Shown here piece after piece: positions 35,606-42,828 of a stretch of DNA of 64,000 nucleotides. Below the pieces are notes generated by a model. It saw only the letters and a list, made by a program, of their open reading frames with translations. It did no database searches and was not told where the DNA came from. A program made the position numbers and the translations under genes. Source of the stretch: Enterovirga aerilata (GTDB taxonomy: Bacteria; Pseudomonadota; Alphaproteobacteria; Rhizobiales; Beijerinckiaceae). The DNA is taken from NCBI RefSeq assembly GCF_013044135.1, contig NZ_JABEPP010000007.1, positions 62,001-126,000 on the forward strand. Reading direction: 5' to 3'. Each line of letters opens with the position of its first letter. Positions within the stretch are counted from its first letter, which is position 1.

Positions 35606-36140
35606 CGTCGCCTCCCCGTGTCTCGGTCGTGAGAGAGCGGGAGCACATCCGGCGGAAGACGGATCGCCACCAGAAGCGGCCCCTGGCGTTCTCGGCTTCT
35701 GGCCCCTCGCCAAAGTGGTGTCCGTTGTCGTCGGGGCCGAGCCCATGCAGCCATTTCAGGGCGGCGACCGGAACGAGCTCGTAGCCCGGCGGAATGATGT
35801 CGCCGGCCAGCGCTCTTTCCCGGTCCCCGGAGAGTGAGGAGAGGTGCGGGGCGTAGAGGGCCTGGATGGCTGCCGTCGCGGAGGGAATGGCAAACGCATC
35901 GATCGTCCGCTCCACCGCGGCGGGCGGCGCCCATCTCCTAAACACGGCCGACCGGATCGCCTTCGCCACTTCCTCCGCACCCGGTCCTGGCTGCGGGCGG
36001 AGGGCGGCGGCGTATCCGGCACGAAAGCCGTTCCCGAAACCCATTGCTTCGTCGGGACGTCCAGCTTCGATAGCTGCGCACTGCGCCCGCTCGATCTCCG
36101 CCGCCAGGTCGCCACGCCCAAGTTCGTTTGGTGTGTTCAT
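35595..36140 (-). CDS. Hypothetical phage protein
   Basis: This 181-residue protein has an N-terminal acidic helical region (MNTPNELGRGDLAAEIERAQ), a central PGAEEVAKAIRSAVFRRWAPPAAVERTIDAF segment and a basic C-terminus. It overlaps the downstream gene by 11 bp, and its ATG overlaps the upstream stop as ATGA. It is probably one of the many small early proteins of the leftward operon. Function not recognised. Confidence 0.6.
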   Translation of the reverse strand: MNTPNELGRGDLAAEIERAQCAAIEAGRPDEAMGFGNGFRAGYAAALRPQPGPGAEEVAKAIRSAVFRRWAPPAAVERTIDAFAIPSATAAIQALYAPHLSSLSGDRERALAGDIIPPGYELVPVAALKWLHGLGPDDNGHHFGEGPEAENARGRFWWRSVFRRMCSRSLTTETRGGDDAA

Positions 36141-36325
36141 GGGCGGGCTCCTGGTTTGCGATGTTCGCGAGCGATTTGCTCAATTGCAGCGATGCGCTCT
36201 TCCACAGGTCGGCTGCTGTCCTTCATGACAGCCATTTGGCGGCGCGTGATATGGAAAGGCTGGTTCGCAGTAGCCGACTGGAGCCGGGAGAGCAGGCCGA
36301 CGAGGGTTCGCGCCATTCTCGGCAT
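36137..36325 (-). CDS. Small hypothetical phage protein
   Basis: This 62-residue basic helical protein (MPRMARTLVGLLSRLQSATANQPFHITRR, then PVEERIAAIEQIAREH) has its stop in an ATGA overlap with the next gene and starts 3 bp after the previous stop. The tight coupling supports it. No domain recognised. Confidence 0.5.
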   Translation of the reverse strand: MPRMARTLVGLLSRLQSATANQPFHITRRQMAVMKDSSRPVEERIAAIEQIAREHRKPGARP

Positions 36326-36328
36326 GGC

Positions 36329-36910
36329 TCACGCCTCCCCTGTTGCGGGGCGCGGGGGAGGGGGAAGAGGCTGCCAGTGGGTCGTTCCATCCTTCGGCGC
36401 ACTATCTATCGTCATCCACCCGCCCGTAGCCGGTGCGGATGATAGTGCTGCGTCGATCGCGTCGATCTGTTCTTTGTGCTGAGTACGGCGCCATCGGCTA
36501 TCATTCGTCGGGGCAATTTTCCCGAGGCTGTCGTACTCGGAACCATGCCAGTCACGCTGATTATTCAGCGCCTCCCGCAGCCGCTCGACTTCGGCCCACG
36601 CTACATGCGCCTTCGACATCCACTGCAAGATTTCGCGCTTCGCTGCCTGAAGCTCTCCCTCCGCCGGCTCCGGCCGCGACCCGTCCCCGGCATCTTGTGA
36701 GGAGAGGAAGCGGAGAGCGTCGACATAGCGGTGCATGAGCGTTTCGGCTTCGCTCGGCCCAAAATGCGGCTCGTAGTATTTGTAGATGATCTGCCGAAGG
36801 CTCGGCTCCAGCGTCGCCGCCCCAAGATCAGGCTCTACGTCGAAAAGCGCCTCTGGCCACGGTGCAGGTTCGGGGTTCGGCCGGGCGGGGGGGGTATGCG
36901 GGGCAGACAT
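36329..36910 (-). CDS. Hypothetical phage protein with DUF551-like C-terminus
   Basis: This 193-residue protein has an acidic, Pro-rich N-terminus and a helical, coiled-coil-like middle (ILQWMSKAHVAWAEVERLREALNNQ). It ends in GGWMTIDSAPKDGTTHWQPLP, the short W-x-x-I-xx-APKDGT motif common in small phage proteins (DUF551-like). The start shares one base with the upstream stop (TGATG). Function unknown. Confidence 0.65.
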   Translation of the reverse strand: MSAPHTPPARPNPEPAPWPEALFDVEPDLGAATLEPSLRQIIYKYYEPHFGPSEAETLMHRYVDALRFLSSQDAGDGSRPEPAEGELQAAKREILQWMSKAHVAWAEVERLREALNNQRDWHGSEYDSLGKIAPTNDSRWRRTQHKEQIDAIDAALSSAPATGGWMTIDSAPKDGTTHWQPLPPPPRPATGEA

Positions 36911-37224
36911 CAGCGGGCTCCCGTCTCGGCAAGGCGGATGGCGGCTTCGGCCAATTCGATGCTGTCCGATGTGTCGTCGTCCCCTTCGGCCGCTCGGTAG
37001 CTCTCGTAGGACGCTACGATGTCCTTCAGCGCATCGAGCAGGTCAGGCGCGGCGGCGATCAGGCGGGCGTTGGCATACGTTTCGGCCTCGGATCGCTCAT
37101 CGGTCGGCCAGAGCATCTGGCACACCGGAACGATGTATCCGTCCCCGTTCATTGCATCGATCTGCACGACCATCGGGTTGATTGCCCAAGGCTTCGGCGT
37201 GTGCTTCGTCGCGATCTCAGTCAT
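36910..37224 (-). CDS. Hypothetical phage protein (ANARLIAAAPDLL family)
   Basis: This 104-residue protein starts MTEIATKHTPKPWAINP and contains ETYANARLIAAAPDLLDALKDIV. That motif recurs in many small phage proteins and is frequently co-encoded with nucleases, but its role is unsettled. It overlaps the HNH nuclease gene by 8 bp and the downstream gene by one base. Confidence 0.7.
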   Translation of the reverse strand: MTEIATKHTPKPWAINPMVVQIDAMNGDGYIVPVCQMLWPTDERSEAETYANARLIAAAPDLLDALKDIVASYESYRAAEGDDDTSDSIELAEAAIRLAETGAR

Positions 37225-37636
37225 CGGCGCGTCCTATTGCGGTCAGGTCGTGGGGATTCCAGGCTGCCCATTTGCGGAGAGGGGCACTGGCGTAGTTCTT
37301 CGGGGTGCGCCGCGGCGGAAAGTTGATCTTCGCCTTCCGCATCTTGATGCCGAGGTGCTTCTTTCGGACCGACGCAACGCGAGACTTCTCGGCCACATCG
37401 CGGGCGGTCTTCTCGCGGTGCTTGTCCCGGAGCGCCGGCGCGAGATTGTCTTCAGCGTGCCGGCCGCCATTAGCGAGCGCGACCTTGTGGTCCAGGTCCC
37501 ATGCGTCGCCGGGCATGATCTTCCGGCCGGACAACCAGCATCGGCCGCCCTCGCGCTCGAAAATGCGAAGGCGAACCCGCGCCGGGACCTTGGCGTCGTC
37601 GGTCTTCCCGAACCAGAGTTCGACGGAGCGGCTCAC
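37217..37636 (-). CDS. HNH endonuclease
   Basis: This 139-residue protein starts at a GTG overlapping the upstream stop (GTGA). The HNH fold is seen as VRLRIFEREGGRCWLSGRKI, then the catalytic DLDHKVALANGGRHAEDNLAPALRDKHREKTARD (DH, N and H). A basic C-terminal tail (VRKKHLGIKMRKAKINFPPRR) probably binds DNA. It is encoded among the recombination genes of the leftward operon and may process phage DNA ends or act as a homing-type nuclease. Confidence 0.85.
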   Translation of the reverse strand: MSRSVELWFGKTDDAKVPARVRLRIFEREGGRCWLSGRKIMPGDAWDLDHKVALANGGRHAEDNLAPALRDKHREKTARDVAEKSRVASVRKKHLGIKMRKAKINFPPRRTPKNYASAPLRKWAAWNPHDLTAIGRADD

Positions 37637-38106
37637 AGCACCGGCTCCTTCATCCAGAAGCCAAAGTGCTCGTTCACTCGGAACCAAGCGGCGGCAGCCG
37701 TCGATCCCGTCGCGATCTCGCTTCGGCTCGTGACCTTGCAGATTGAGCGGACGACAGCTGCAGCGCTTTCCTCGTCCTGTACCGATGGCTGATTGTATTC
37801 CTCACGAAGGAAGCGCCAGAATGCCTCCCGCCTGCATTGAAGCGCAGCCTGTTGCGCTGGTGGGAGGGAGGCGAAGGACCGCTTGGGCGCTACTTCCGGA
37901 TCGGAGTCCGTCGCCTTAGACAATCCGGAATTGAGACGAGCGACCGCCACCCACTTCGGATCATCCGGCCGGGGGACGCCCCCGAGCGCGTGCAGGGCAG
38001 CATCAGCTTGCTCGATCGGTATCTCGATCACGAGCTGAGCGACCTTCCGACCCTTGACGGTGCGGAAATCGGCAAAGGTGCCGCTGATGGCTGCCGGAGC
38101 GCTCAC
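37633..38106 (-). CDS. Hypothetical phage protein of the recombination cassette
   Basis: This 157-residue protein starts at a GTG overlapping the nuclease stop (GTGA). It has a beta-rich N-terminus (AISGTFADFRTVKGRKVAQLVIEIPIEQADAALHALGG) and a helical C-terminal half (LPPAQQAALQCRREAFWRFLREEYNQ). Coupling to the PD-(D/E)XK nuclease and Sak4-like ATPase suggests an accessory DNA-recombination role, possibly single-strand DNA binding. I do not recognise a named family. Confidence 0.65.
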   Translation of the reverse strand: MSAPAAISGTFADFRTVKGRKVAQLVIEIPIEQADAALHALGGVPRPDDPKWVAVARLNSGLSKATDSDPEVAPKRSFASLPPAQQAALQCRREAFWRFLREEYNQPSVQDEESAAAVVRSICKVTSRSEIATGSTAAAAWFRVNEHFGFWMKEPVL

Positions 38107-38705
38107 GACAACTTCTCCGGCATATGCACGGCCAGAAAATCGACAAAGGCCGAAAGCTCCCTCCGGATGTCGTCGCCCATGCCCGGGTAGCGGTGCATGG
38201 TGAGCTTGTGGAGGCTGGTGATGGTGTAGTGGCGCTCGCCGACCTCGCGACCCTCGAACACATTCCAGCGGAAGAGATCGGCCCCGAAGATGTCGAGATA
38301 GGCGCGCCACTGATAACTGCCGAGAAAACGCTCAGCGTCGTATCGGGACGTGAACTTGTGATCGTCGATCCGGCGCCCGAGAACGGCGTCCACCTTGCCG
38401 ACGAGCGTGACGGTGTGCTCGCCGATCTCGTATTCGCGAGTCGCCTTCATTTCCCGCGTCGGCGGGATGTCCAGTTCCTCATCGAAAGCGAAGGTGAACC
38501 GAAAGCCATCAGACACGATCTCGTCGAGGCTGCCATCGCGGCACGTTTCAAGGGCGGCGTGCAGAGCCGATCCAGCCAGCATTGCCTCTGACGGAGGTTC
38601 CTCGCGTCGGAGCCTTGCCAGGAGCCCGGCGAGGTCCCCGTCCTCGTCCGCAAGGAAGTAGCGGAACGAGTCAATATCAGAGGCGCTGACGCGGATGGCT
38701 GCCAT
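38103..38705 (-). CDS. PD-(D/E)XK nuclease superfamily exonuclease
   Basis: This 200-residue protein is RecB/Cas4-like. The N-terminal SASDIDSFRYF is followed by the motif-I-like GSALHAALE (His), the core Asp in LVGKVDAVLGRRIDDHKFTSRYD (D, then D-x-K) and the QWRAYLDIFG helix with conserved Gln. It probably resects DNA ends for the adjacent Sak4-like ATPase, as in phage exonuclease-annealase pairs. It starts 2 bp after the ATPase stop and overlaps the next gene by GTGA. Confidence 0.8.
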   Translation of the reverse strand: MAAIRVSASDIDSFRYFLADEDGDLAGLLARLRREEPPSEAMLAGSALHAALETCRDGSLDEIVSDGFRFTFAFDEELDIPPTREMKATREYEIGEHTVTLVGKVDAVLGRRIDDHKFTSRYDAERFLGSYQWRAYLDIFGADLFRWNVFEGREVGERHYTITSLHKLTMHRYPGMGDDIRRELSAFVDFLAVHMPEKLS

Positions 38706-38707
38706 GG

Positions 38708-39610
38708 TCAGGCCGCCATCTTCGGGAGGGCGTAGGTGCCGCTCTCCTTGTTGAACTCGAGCCCGAGCGCATTGGCCTTGTCCCGGACCATGGTCTTGCA
38801 CGCCTGACTGGCATTGCGAGCTCGCCCAAGGATGCCGTTCAGCTCTTGCGCGGTGGTGATCCCGGCCAGTGTCTCGCGGAACCACTCCTGTTCGGCTGCG
38901 GCCTCGCGCTGGGCTTCCGTCTGCTCGTTCAGGCGATCCTTAGTCATCTGGATCACGCCGGCGAGGAAGCCGTCGAAAGCAGGCGAGCCGAGCGGCGGGA
39001 TGTCGAGCGGATCGAGCCCGCCCGGGTTCTTCCCGAATGCGGCATCGGTAGGGGAGAAGAGCAACTTGCGCTGACCGTTGATGATGACGATCCGGCCCAT
39101 GGCGTCGGCCGTCTTGTAGACCTCGCCCTTGGATCCGCCCTGCACGTCCAGGCGCTCGACGACATCATCGCCGCTGCGCTGCTCGTCCATGTGCGCGATC
39201 AGGACGACATCTTTGCCGAAGCTGTTCAGGAGCTTCAGGAAGGCGCCGAAGCGGGATTTCAGCTCGCCGTAGCCCTGGAGCGTCAGGGCGCCGCCTCGAC
39301 CGTGCTTCGGGTTCGCGCGGATTATGTCCACGGTCAGAGCGTCGAGCGCCCGTCCGGCGGTGTCCACGATGACCGTCCTAAACGGAGCAAGGTCTTCGGC
39401 CTTGATGTCCGCCACGTCCGACCAGGCCGATACGCGCACAGCATCCTTGCGGTTCGGGGCGCGGTGGCTGCCGTTGTCGAAGTCGAGCAACAGCGGATCT
39501 TCGGCCGTGAATGCGACGGAGGTCTTACTGATGCCTGGCGGGCCGTAGATCACCATGTTCAGGCGATCGACGGTGATGGGGTCAGCGGCGCGCGTGATCT
39601 TGAGAGGCAC
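38708..39610 (-). CDS. AAA/RecA-like ATP-binding phage protein (Sak4-like, AAA_24)
   Basis: This 300-residue protein has Walker A YGPPGISKTS (residues 22-31, with Ser before the Lys) and a Walker B-type FRTVIVDTAGRALD. A sensor-like LIAHMDEQRSGDD and VYKTADAMGRIVIING follow. This is the AAA_24/Sak4 arrangement of phage RecA-core recombinases that anneal single-stranded DNA. It is paired with a PD-(D/E)XK nuclease downstream and likely drives phage homologous recombination. Confidence 0.8.
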   Translation of the reverse strand: MPLKITRAADPITVDRLNMVIYGPPGISKTSVAFTAEDPLLLDFDNGSHRAPNRKDAVRVSAWSDVADIKAEDLAPFRTVIVDTAGRALDALTVDIIRANPKHGRGGALTLQGYGELKSRFGAFLKLLNSFGKDVVLIAHMDEQRSGDDVVERLDVQGGSKGEVYKTADAMGRIVIINGQRKLLFSPTDAAFGKNPGGLDPLDIPPLGSPAFDGFLAGVIQMTKDRLNEQTEAQREAAAEQEWFRETLAGITTAQELNGILGRARNASQACKTMVRDKANALGLEFNKESGTYALPKMAA

Positions 39611-39725
39611 TGGTCTTCTCCTTCGGGGGCAGGGGACGCTTGATGCCGGCGGCGACTTCGCGCTTCAGGCGGTCGCGCATGCGTTCGAACTGCTTGCGGC
39701 AGGCGCGTTCGGACAGATCGCTCAT
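39582..39725 (-). CDS. Very small basic phage protein
   Basis: This 47-residue protein (MSDLSERACRKQFERMRDRLKREVAAGIKRP) is strongly basic and helical. Its ATG overlaps the upstream stop as ATGA, and its end overlaps the ATPase gene by 29 bp. The size and coupling fit a small accessory DNA- or RNA-binding protein. No family recognised. Confidence 0.45.
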   Translation of the reverse strand: MSDLSERACRKQFERMRDRLKREVAAGIKRPLPPKEKTSASQDHARR

Positions 39726-40165
39726 TCGCGCCCCCTCTGAGGTTCGGACGGCACGTCGCCGAACGCATCCGCGTAGGGGTCGGAGGATTCGGAACGCTCC
39801 TCCCGCACCGGCCACGGCCAGAACATGCCGAAGACAGATGCGACGAGGATCGCGATTAGAATGAGGACCGCTCCCGTTCCGGGATCGAGCGGCGCCTGAT
39901 CTGCAGCCCGAGCGAGGTCCTGAACCAGGACGCACCCGGCGGCGGAGAGCGCGACGGCCGCGACGCGACGCGTGTCCCGCCTCGTGCGGGCAAGGATTCT
40001 CTCGGCCGGCTCTCGCGCTCTTCTCTGCGCCGCGACATAGGCCAGGACGCTCTCGCGCTCGGATGCGGTGAGAGGAGGCGAGACAGACGGGTCCGTGAAG
40101 GTCACGCCGTCGTCCGAGATTAGGATGCGATGTGTGGCGCCGCGGAGGGTGAGTGAGACGATCAC
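39722..40165 (-). CDS. Hypothetical phage membrane protein
   Basis: This 147-residue protein has a beta-rich N-terminus (MIVSLTLRGATHRILISDDGVTF) and a basic helix rich in Arg (AAQRRAREPAERILARTRRD). Two hydrophobic segments follow, a weak one (VAAVALSAAGCVLV) and a strong one (GAVLILIAILVASVFGMFW). The tail is acidic. It is probably inserted in the inner membrane with the N-terminus in the cytoplasm. Role unknown. Confidence 0.55.
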   Translation of the reverse strand: MIVSLTLRGATHRILISDDGVTFTDPSVSPPLTASERESVLAYVAAQRRAREPAERILARTRRDTRRVAAVALSAAGCVLVQDLARAADQAPLDPGTGAVLILIAILVASVFGMFWPWPVREERSESSDPYADAFGDVPSEPQRGRE

Positions 40166-40175
40166 GTTGTTCTCC

Positions 40176-40298
40176 TCAGATCGGCCAGAGACGAGCGCTG
40201 ACGCCGTGGCGTTTGCAGCGCAGGACGAGACGGTTCGCGGACGAGAGAGACAGGCCAGGGAGAAAGCGGGTCCGGGTCAGGACGGCAAAGCGGGTCAT
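40176..40298 (-). CDS. Very small hypothetical phage protein
   Basis: This 40-residue basic protein (MTRFAVLTRTRFLPGLSLSSANRLVLRC) has an ATG that overlaps the upstream stop as ATGA, which is the main reason for calling it. It ends 10 bp before the next start. No family recognised; it could be non-functional. Confidence 0.35.
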   Translation of the reverse strand: MTRFAVLTRTRFLPGLSLSSANRLVLRCKRHGVSARLWPI

Positions 40299-40654
40299 TC
40301 GCCTGCCTCGCGGAGAGCGGCGCGAGCTCGGCGCAGATCGCCTATGGTGGGCTGCTCGTCCTGCCAAAGCGCCTCCTCGACGCAGTACTCATCTGGACAC
40401 AGCCGCAAATCATCGGTCAGCGCGTCGAGCGCGTCGGCGAAAGGCTTCAGCGCTTTGACCAGCTTTTCCTTCTGGGCGCGCAGACGGGCGAGCTCGTCGG
40501 CCAGGCCAGGCGCGGTCGGCGCGGCATCGAGCATGGCCTGGTAGCCTTGATCGAAATGCCGAAACTCGCCGTCCCGGAATGCTTCGATCATCGCTTCGGT
40601 AGGCTCCCTCGGCACGAGTACCCATCCACCCGCCTGCGTATCGGAGACGCTCAT
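40295..40654 (-). CDS. Hypothetical phage protein
   Basis: This 119-residue protein begins MSVSDTQAGGWVLVPREPTEAMIEAFRDG. The GWVLVPxEPTxxM motif is frequent in small phage early proteins. A coiled-coil segment follows (GLADELARLRAQKEKLVKALKPFADALDAL). It is coupled at both ends by ATGA overlaps. Function unknown. Confidence 0.65.
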   Translation of the reverse strand: MSVSDTQAGGWVLVPREPTEAMIEAFRDGEFRHFDQGYQAMLDAAPTAPGLADELARLRAQKEKLVKALKPFADALDALTDDLRLCPDEYCVEEALWQDEQPTIGDLRRARAALREAGE

Positions 40655-40968
40655 GCCGCCCTCCTGTCAGCCATCGCGCGGCCGAGATCGGCGAGAGCCG
40701 CATCACGCGGCGACATCCGGCCCTGCGCACGGCGCAGTTCTGCGCTCTCCCGCATGTCGACCGCGATCTTCTGATCGATTAGGCGGGAGCATTCCGGCCC
40801 GGACGGCGTGATCGCGATGATCCGTTCCAGGCGCTTGCTCTCCCGGCAGAGCCAGGCGGCGACGTGCATGCTGTAGTGCGCACCGGGGACGCGGGCCGGC
40901 TCACGCGGCTCCGGGATGCGGGAGATCGCGTCGAGAGCGGCGTCGAAGGCGGAGAGATGAGCCGACAT
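40651..40968 (-). CDS. Hypothetical phage protein
   Basis: This 105-residue protein (MSAHLSAFDAALDAISRIPEPREPARVPGAH) is mostly helical with a C-terminal basic segment (RRAQGRMSPRDAALADLGRAMADRR). The ATG at 40968 shares a base with the upstream stop (TGATG); a GTG three bases earlier is possible. No family recognised. Confidence 0.55.
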   Translation of the reverse strand: MSAHLSAFDAALDAISRIPEPREPARVPGAHYSMHVAAWLCRESKRLERIIAITPSGPECSRLIDQKIAVDMRESAELRRAQGRMSPRDAALADLGRAMADRRAA

Positions 40969-41765
40969 CACGCGGCATCCCGATCAGCGTCCTCAACGGG
41001 GGCGGCATCCGGCCCCCGGATCGAGGCGATGCGCTCCAGCATGTCGAGGATCGCGAAAGTCTCATCGCCGAGCGGCGTCCCGCCGCGCGTCGCCTGCCAG
41101 TGCTGCCGAGCGGCCGCGAAGTCGAAGTACCTGCAGTCGGCGATTACAACGGGATGGCCGGCCCTATCCGTGGCCAGGACGAACGTGTAGCCGTCGCTGC
41201 AGGTCGCGGTCGTGAGGCGGCGCGCGACCCGCGCGTCCCCGTAGACCCGCGCGTCCCCGTAGACCCACGCGTCCCCGTAGACCCACGCGTCCCCGTAGAC
41301 CCGCGCGTTCCCGTAGACCCGCGCGTCCCCGGAGACCCACGCGTCCCCGGAGACCCACGCGTCCCCGGAGACCCGCGCGTCCCCGTAGACCCACGCGTTC
41401 CCGTAGACCCGCGCGTCCCCGGAGACCCACGCGTCCCCGGAGACCCGCGCGTCCCCGTAGACCCACGCGTTCCCGTAGACCCGCGCGTCCCCGGAGACCC
41501 GCGCGTTCCCGTAGACCCGCGCGTCCCCGGAGACCCACGCGTCCCCGGAGACCTGCGAAAGGTTCGTCTCGCTTGCGATCCAGCCGCCGAGTGTGCCGGC
41601 CGCGATCAGGCCGATCTGACGCAGCGCCCTGATCCGGCGGAGCGTGATCCCGAACTCGACCTTCACCTCTCCGGTGAATTCGTACTTCGGTCCCGTCGCG
41701 GGCGGGAGGTCGACGGCCTCAGCAGCCTTCTTGGTCTTCCGGGTCTTCGTGGCGGCTTGGGGCAT
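40968..41765 (-). CDS. Left-handed beta-helix hexapeptide-repeat phage protein
   Basis: This 265-residue protein is the first gene of the leftward operon. Residues about 72-179 are 18 tandem hexapeptides of type V-[YS]-G-[DN]-A-[RW], predicted to fold as a left-handed beta-helix. It has a basic N-terminus (MPQAATKTRKTKKA) and a globular C-terminal domain (SDGYTFVLATDRAGHPVVIADCRYFDF). Similar repeats occur in scattered phage proteins of unknown role. The start follows a GAGG ribosome-binding site, and the promoter pL lies just upstream. The repeat number is likely variable. Confidence 0.75.
   Translation of the reverse strand: MPQAATKTRKTKKAAEAVDLPPATGPKYEFTGEVKVEFGITLRRIRALRQIGLIAAGTLGGWIASETNLSQVSGDAWVSGDARVYGNARVSGDARVYGNAWVYGDARVSGDAWVSGDARVYGNAWVYGDARVSGDAWVSGDAWVSGDARVYGNARVYGDAWVYGDAWVYGDARVYGDARVARRLTTATCSDGYTFVLATDRAGHPVVIADCRYFDFAAARQHWQATRGGTPLGDETFAILDMLERIASIRGPDAAPVEDADRDAA
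41229..41552. repeat. Tandem 18-bp coding repeat (18 units)
   Basis: Eighteen near-identical 18-bp units (plus strand form GCGTCCCCGTAGACCCGC or GCGTCCCCGGAGACCCAC) encode the hexapeptides of the beta-helix protein. Units alternate between Tyr and Ser versions (GTAGAC versus GGAGAC) and between Arg and Trp versions (CGC versus CCA). The nucleotide identity is higher than coding constraint requires, so the array looks recently expanded by slippage or recombination. Confidence 0.95.
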
Positions 41766-41782
41766 GTGGGCCTCGGCTTTCG

Positions 41783-41832
41783 ATGCATAATGCGTAATGC
41801 ATCCGAACGGCCCTGTCAATGCGAAACGCATA
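41783..41832 (-). promoter_or_regulatory. Early leftward promoter pL with two repressor operators
   Basis: On the minus strand TTGACA (41819-41814) is a perfect -35. Seventeen bases on, TACGCA (41796-41791) is a weak -10. A perfect 13-bp inverted repeat ATGCG-AAA-CGCAT (41819-41831) abuts the -35, and ATGCG-TAA-TGCAT (41790-41802) covers the -10. The same motif occurs twice in the cI/cro gap at 45.2 kb, so these are very probably operators for the CI-like repressor, controlling the integrase and recombination operon. Confidence 0.7.
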
Positions 41833-41874
41833 GGTTGATGAGCGGCAACTATGCGTGGTCAGGCAGCTCAATCA

Positions 41875-41909
41875 GAATCGATTCGACAATCGGCGCGGGT
41901 TCTGGAATC
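41875..41909. promoter_or_regulatory. Cluster of three GANTC sites
   Basis: GAATC-GATTC (41875-41884, a 10-bp palindrome with two GANTC sites) is followed by GAATC at 41905. Three GANTC sites in 35 bp is many times the chance density for such GC-rich DNA. GANTC is the CcrM methylation site read by GcrA in Alphaproteobacteria, and this prophage encodes its own GcrA. The cluster lies upstream of the rightward gene at 41948. The link is inference. Confidence 0.45.
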
Positions 41910-41947
41910 CATCACGTCACAGAACAAAGAGAGAACAGGAGAGGCCC

Positions 41948-42190
41948 TTGCCGGATGTGTATCAAGGCGACCTAGTCCAGGCGGTCGCGCTGTCGATCGT
42001 ATGTGACGACTGCGGACGTCGTCGCCGTTGGCGGTCTCCAGAACTCAGCCAAGTGTCCCGTCGCTTCGGTGTCTACTCGATTGAGCAACTCGCGAGCCGG
42101 CTTCGGTGTCGATACTGCACTGAGAGGGACGGGCCTGGTGACAGCGTATCGATATGGCCGACTTGGCGAACCGAAATCAGCGTCGCCTAG
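41948..42190 (+). CDS. Small zinc-ribbon protein
   Basis: The conserved-looking part of this protein (about 80 residues) contains CDDCGRRRRWRSPELS and SRLRCRYCTER, two CxxC pairs typical of a zinc ribbon or finger. The best start is TTG 41948, 5 bp after GGAGAGG; an ATG at 41855 would add a less protein-like stretch. It is transcribed opposite to pL. It is probably a small nucleic-acid-binding regulator. Confidence 0.5.
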   Translation: MPDVYQGDLVQAVALSIVCDDCGRRRRWRSPELSQVSRRFGVYSIEQLASRLRCRYCTERDGPGDSVSIWPTWRTEISVA

Positions 42191-42202
42191 GAGGAAGGCA
42201 GC

Positions 42203-42454
42203 ATGGCGCTCACCACCTACTACGTCCTGCAGGAATTCGAGTTCGCAAAAAGGCGCTGGCGGCCCAAGCTGCCGCGTCAGGTTCAGGATCGCGGCGTGGC
42301 TGAGCGCGCCGTCGCGCGTCTCCGGTCGCTGAACCAACCGGCGCTCGCCTTCTCTCGCGTCATCGATCCCGAGACGGGCGAGTGCGAGGATCCCGAGATC
42401 ATCGCCTCGTTCAACGTCCCGCCCGAGTTTCTAGGGGAGACGGCAGAATTCTGA
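42203..42454 (+). CDS. Small hypothetical phage protein
   Basis: This 83-residue protein (MALTTYYVLQEFEFAKRRWRPKLPRQVQDRGVAERAVARL) has a strong AGGAGGAAGG ribosome-binding site. It looks like one small alpha/beta domain ending in FNVPPEFLGE. The first half resembles small prophage proteins that start TYYVxQ, but I cannot name a family. It forms a pair with the zinc-ribbon gene 12 bp upstream. Confidence 0.6.
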   Translation: MALTTYYVLQEFEFAKRRWRPKLPRQVQDRGVAERAVARLRSLNQPALAFSRVIDPETGECEDPEIIASFNVPPEFLGETAEF

Positions 42455-42548
42455 CTGCGGCGGCTTCGGCGGCCCGGAGGCCTGGCTCGATGCGGAGGGG
42501 AGGGAGGTTTAAGCCTAGGTGCGCTCTTGTGTAGCCCACGGCGCCCGC

Positions 42549-42600
42549 TTGACCATCTTCGTGTTCCTGATACGTTCTTAAAGTCTTAACGGAGTGTTTA
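42549..42600 (+). promoter_or_regulatory. Candidate promoter upstream of a small zinc-finger gene
   Basis: TTGACC (42549-42554) followed after 16 bp by TACGTT (42571-42576) is a possible sigma-70-type promoter in an A+T-rich patch. Two TTAA motifs separated by 4 bp follow at about 42578-42589. The spacing does not fit the CtrA box, which needs seven bases between TTAA half-sites. Confidence 0.3.
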
Positions 42601-42627
42601 CGATGACGACGGAACATGGAGGCTGCG

Positions 42628-42828
42628 ATGATGAAGCTTCCAAAATGCCGTCACTGTGGCCGGGCGTGGCGGCCGCCTGAAGCTGTGCACTCGGAGCGGG
42701 CGTACTGCACAGATTGCGCGGACGAGCGGAGGAAGATTGCAGCCCGAGCGCTTGATCTAAGGCCTCTCGGTCCATCCGATCTCGCGGGTAAGTTTCTGCT
42801 CCCAAGAGCAATGAGGCGCGCCAGCTAG
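42628..42828 (+). CDS. Small CxxC zinc-binding protein
   Basis: This protein of about 66 residues has KCRHCGRAWRPPEAVHSERAYCTDCADERR, two CxxC knuckles forming a treble-clef or zinc-ribbon. GGAGG sits 5 to 8 bp before tandem ATGs at 42628 and 42631, so translation should start there rather than at 42616. It is convergent with the kinase gene, overlapping its end by 4 bp. Function unknown. Confidence 0.55.
   Translation: MMKLPKCRHCGRAWRPPEAVHSERAYCTDCADERRKIAARALDLRPLGPSDLAGKFLLPRAMRRAS

Noticed and set aside
41221-41560. Repeat array that could be mistaken for CRISPR
   Set aside because: The 18-bp units are directly tandem without spacers and encode in-frame hexapeptides. No cas genes are present.
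42574-42592. CtrA binding box from paired TTAA motifs
   Set aside because: The TTAA motifs are 4 bp apart instead of the 7 bp required for a full CtrA box.
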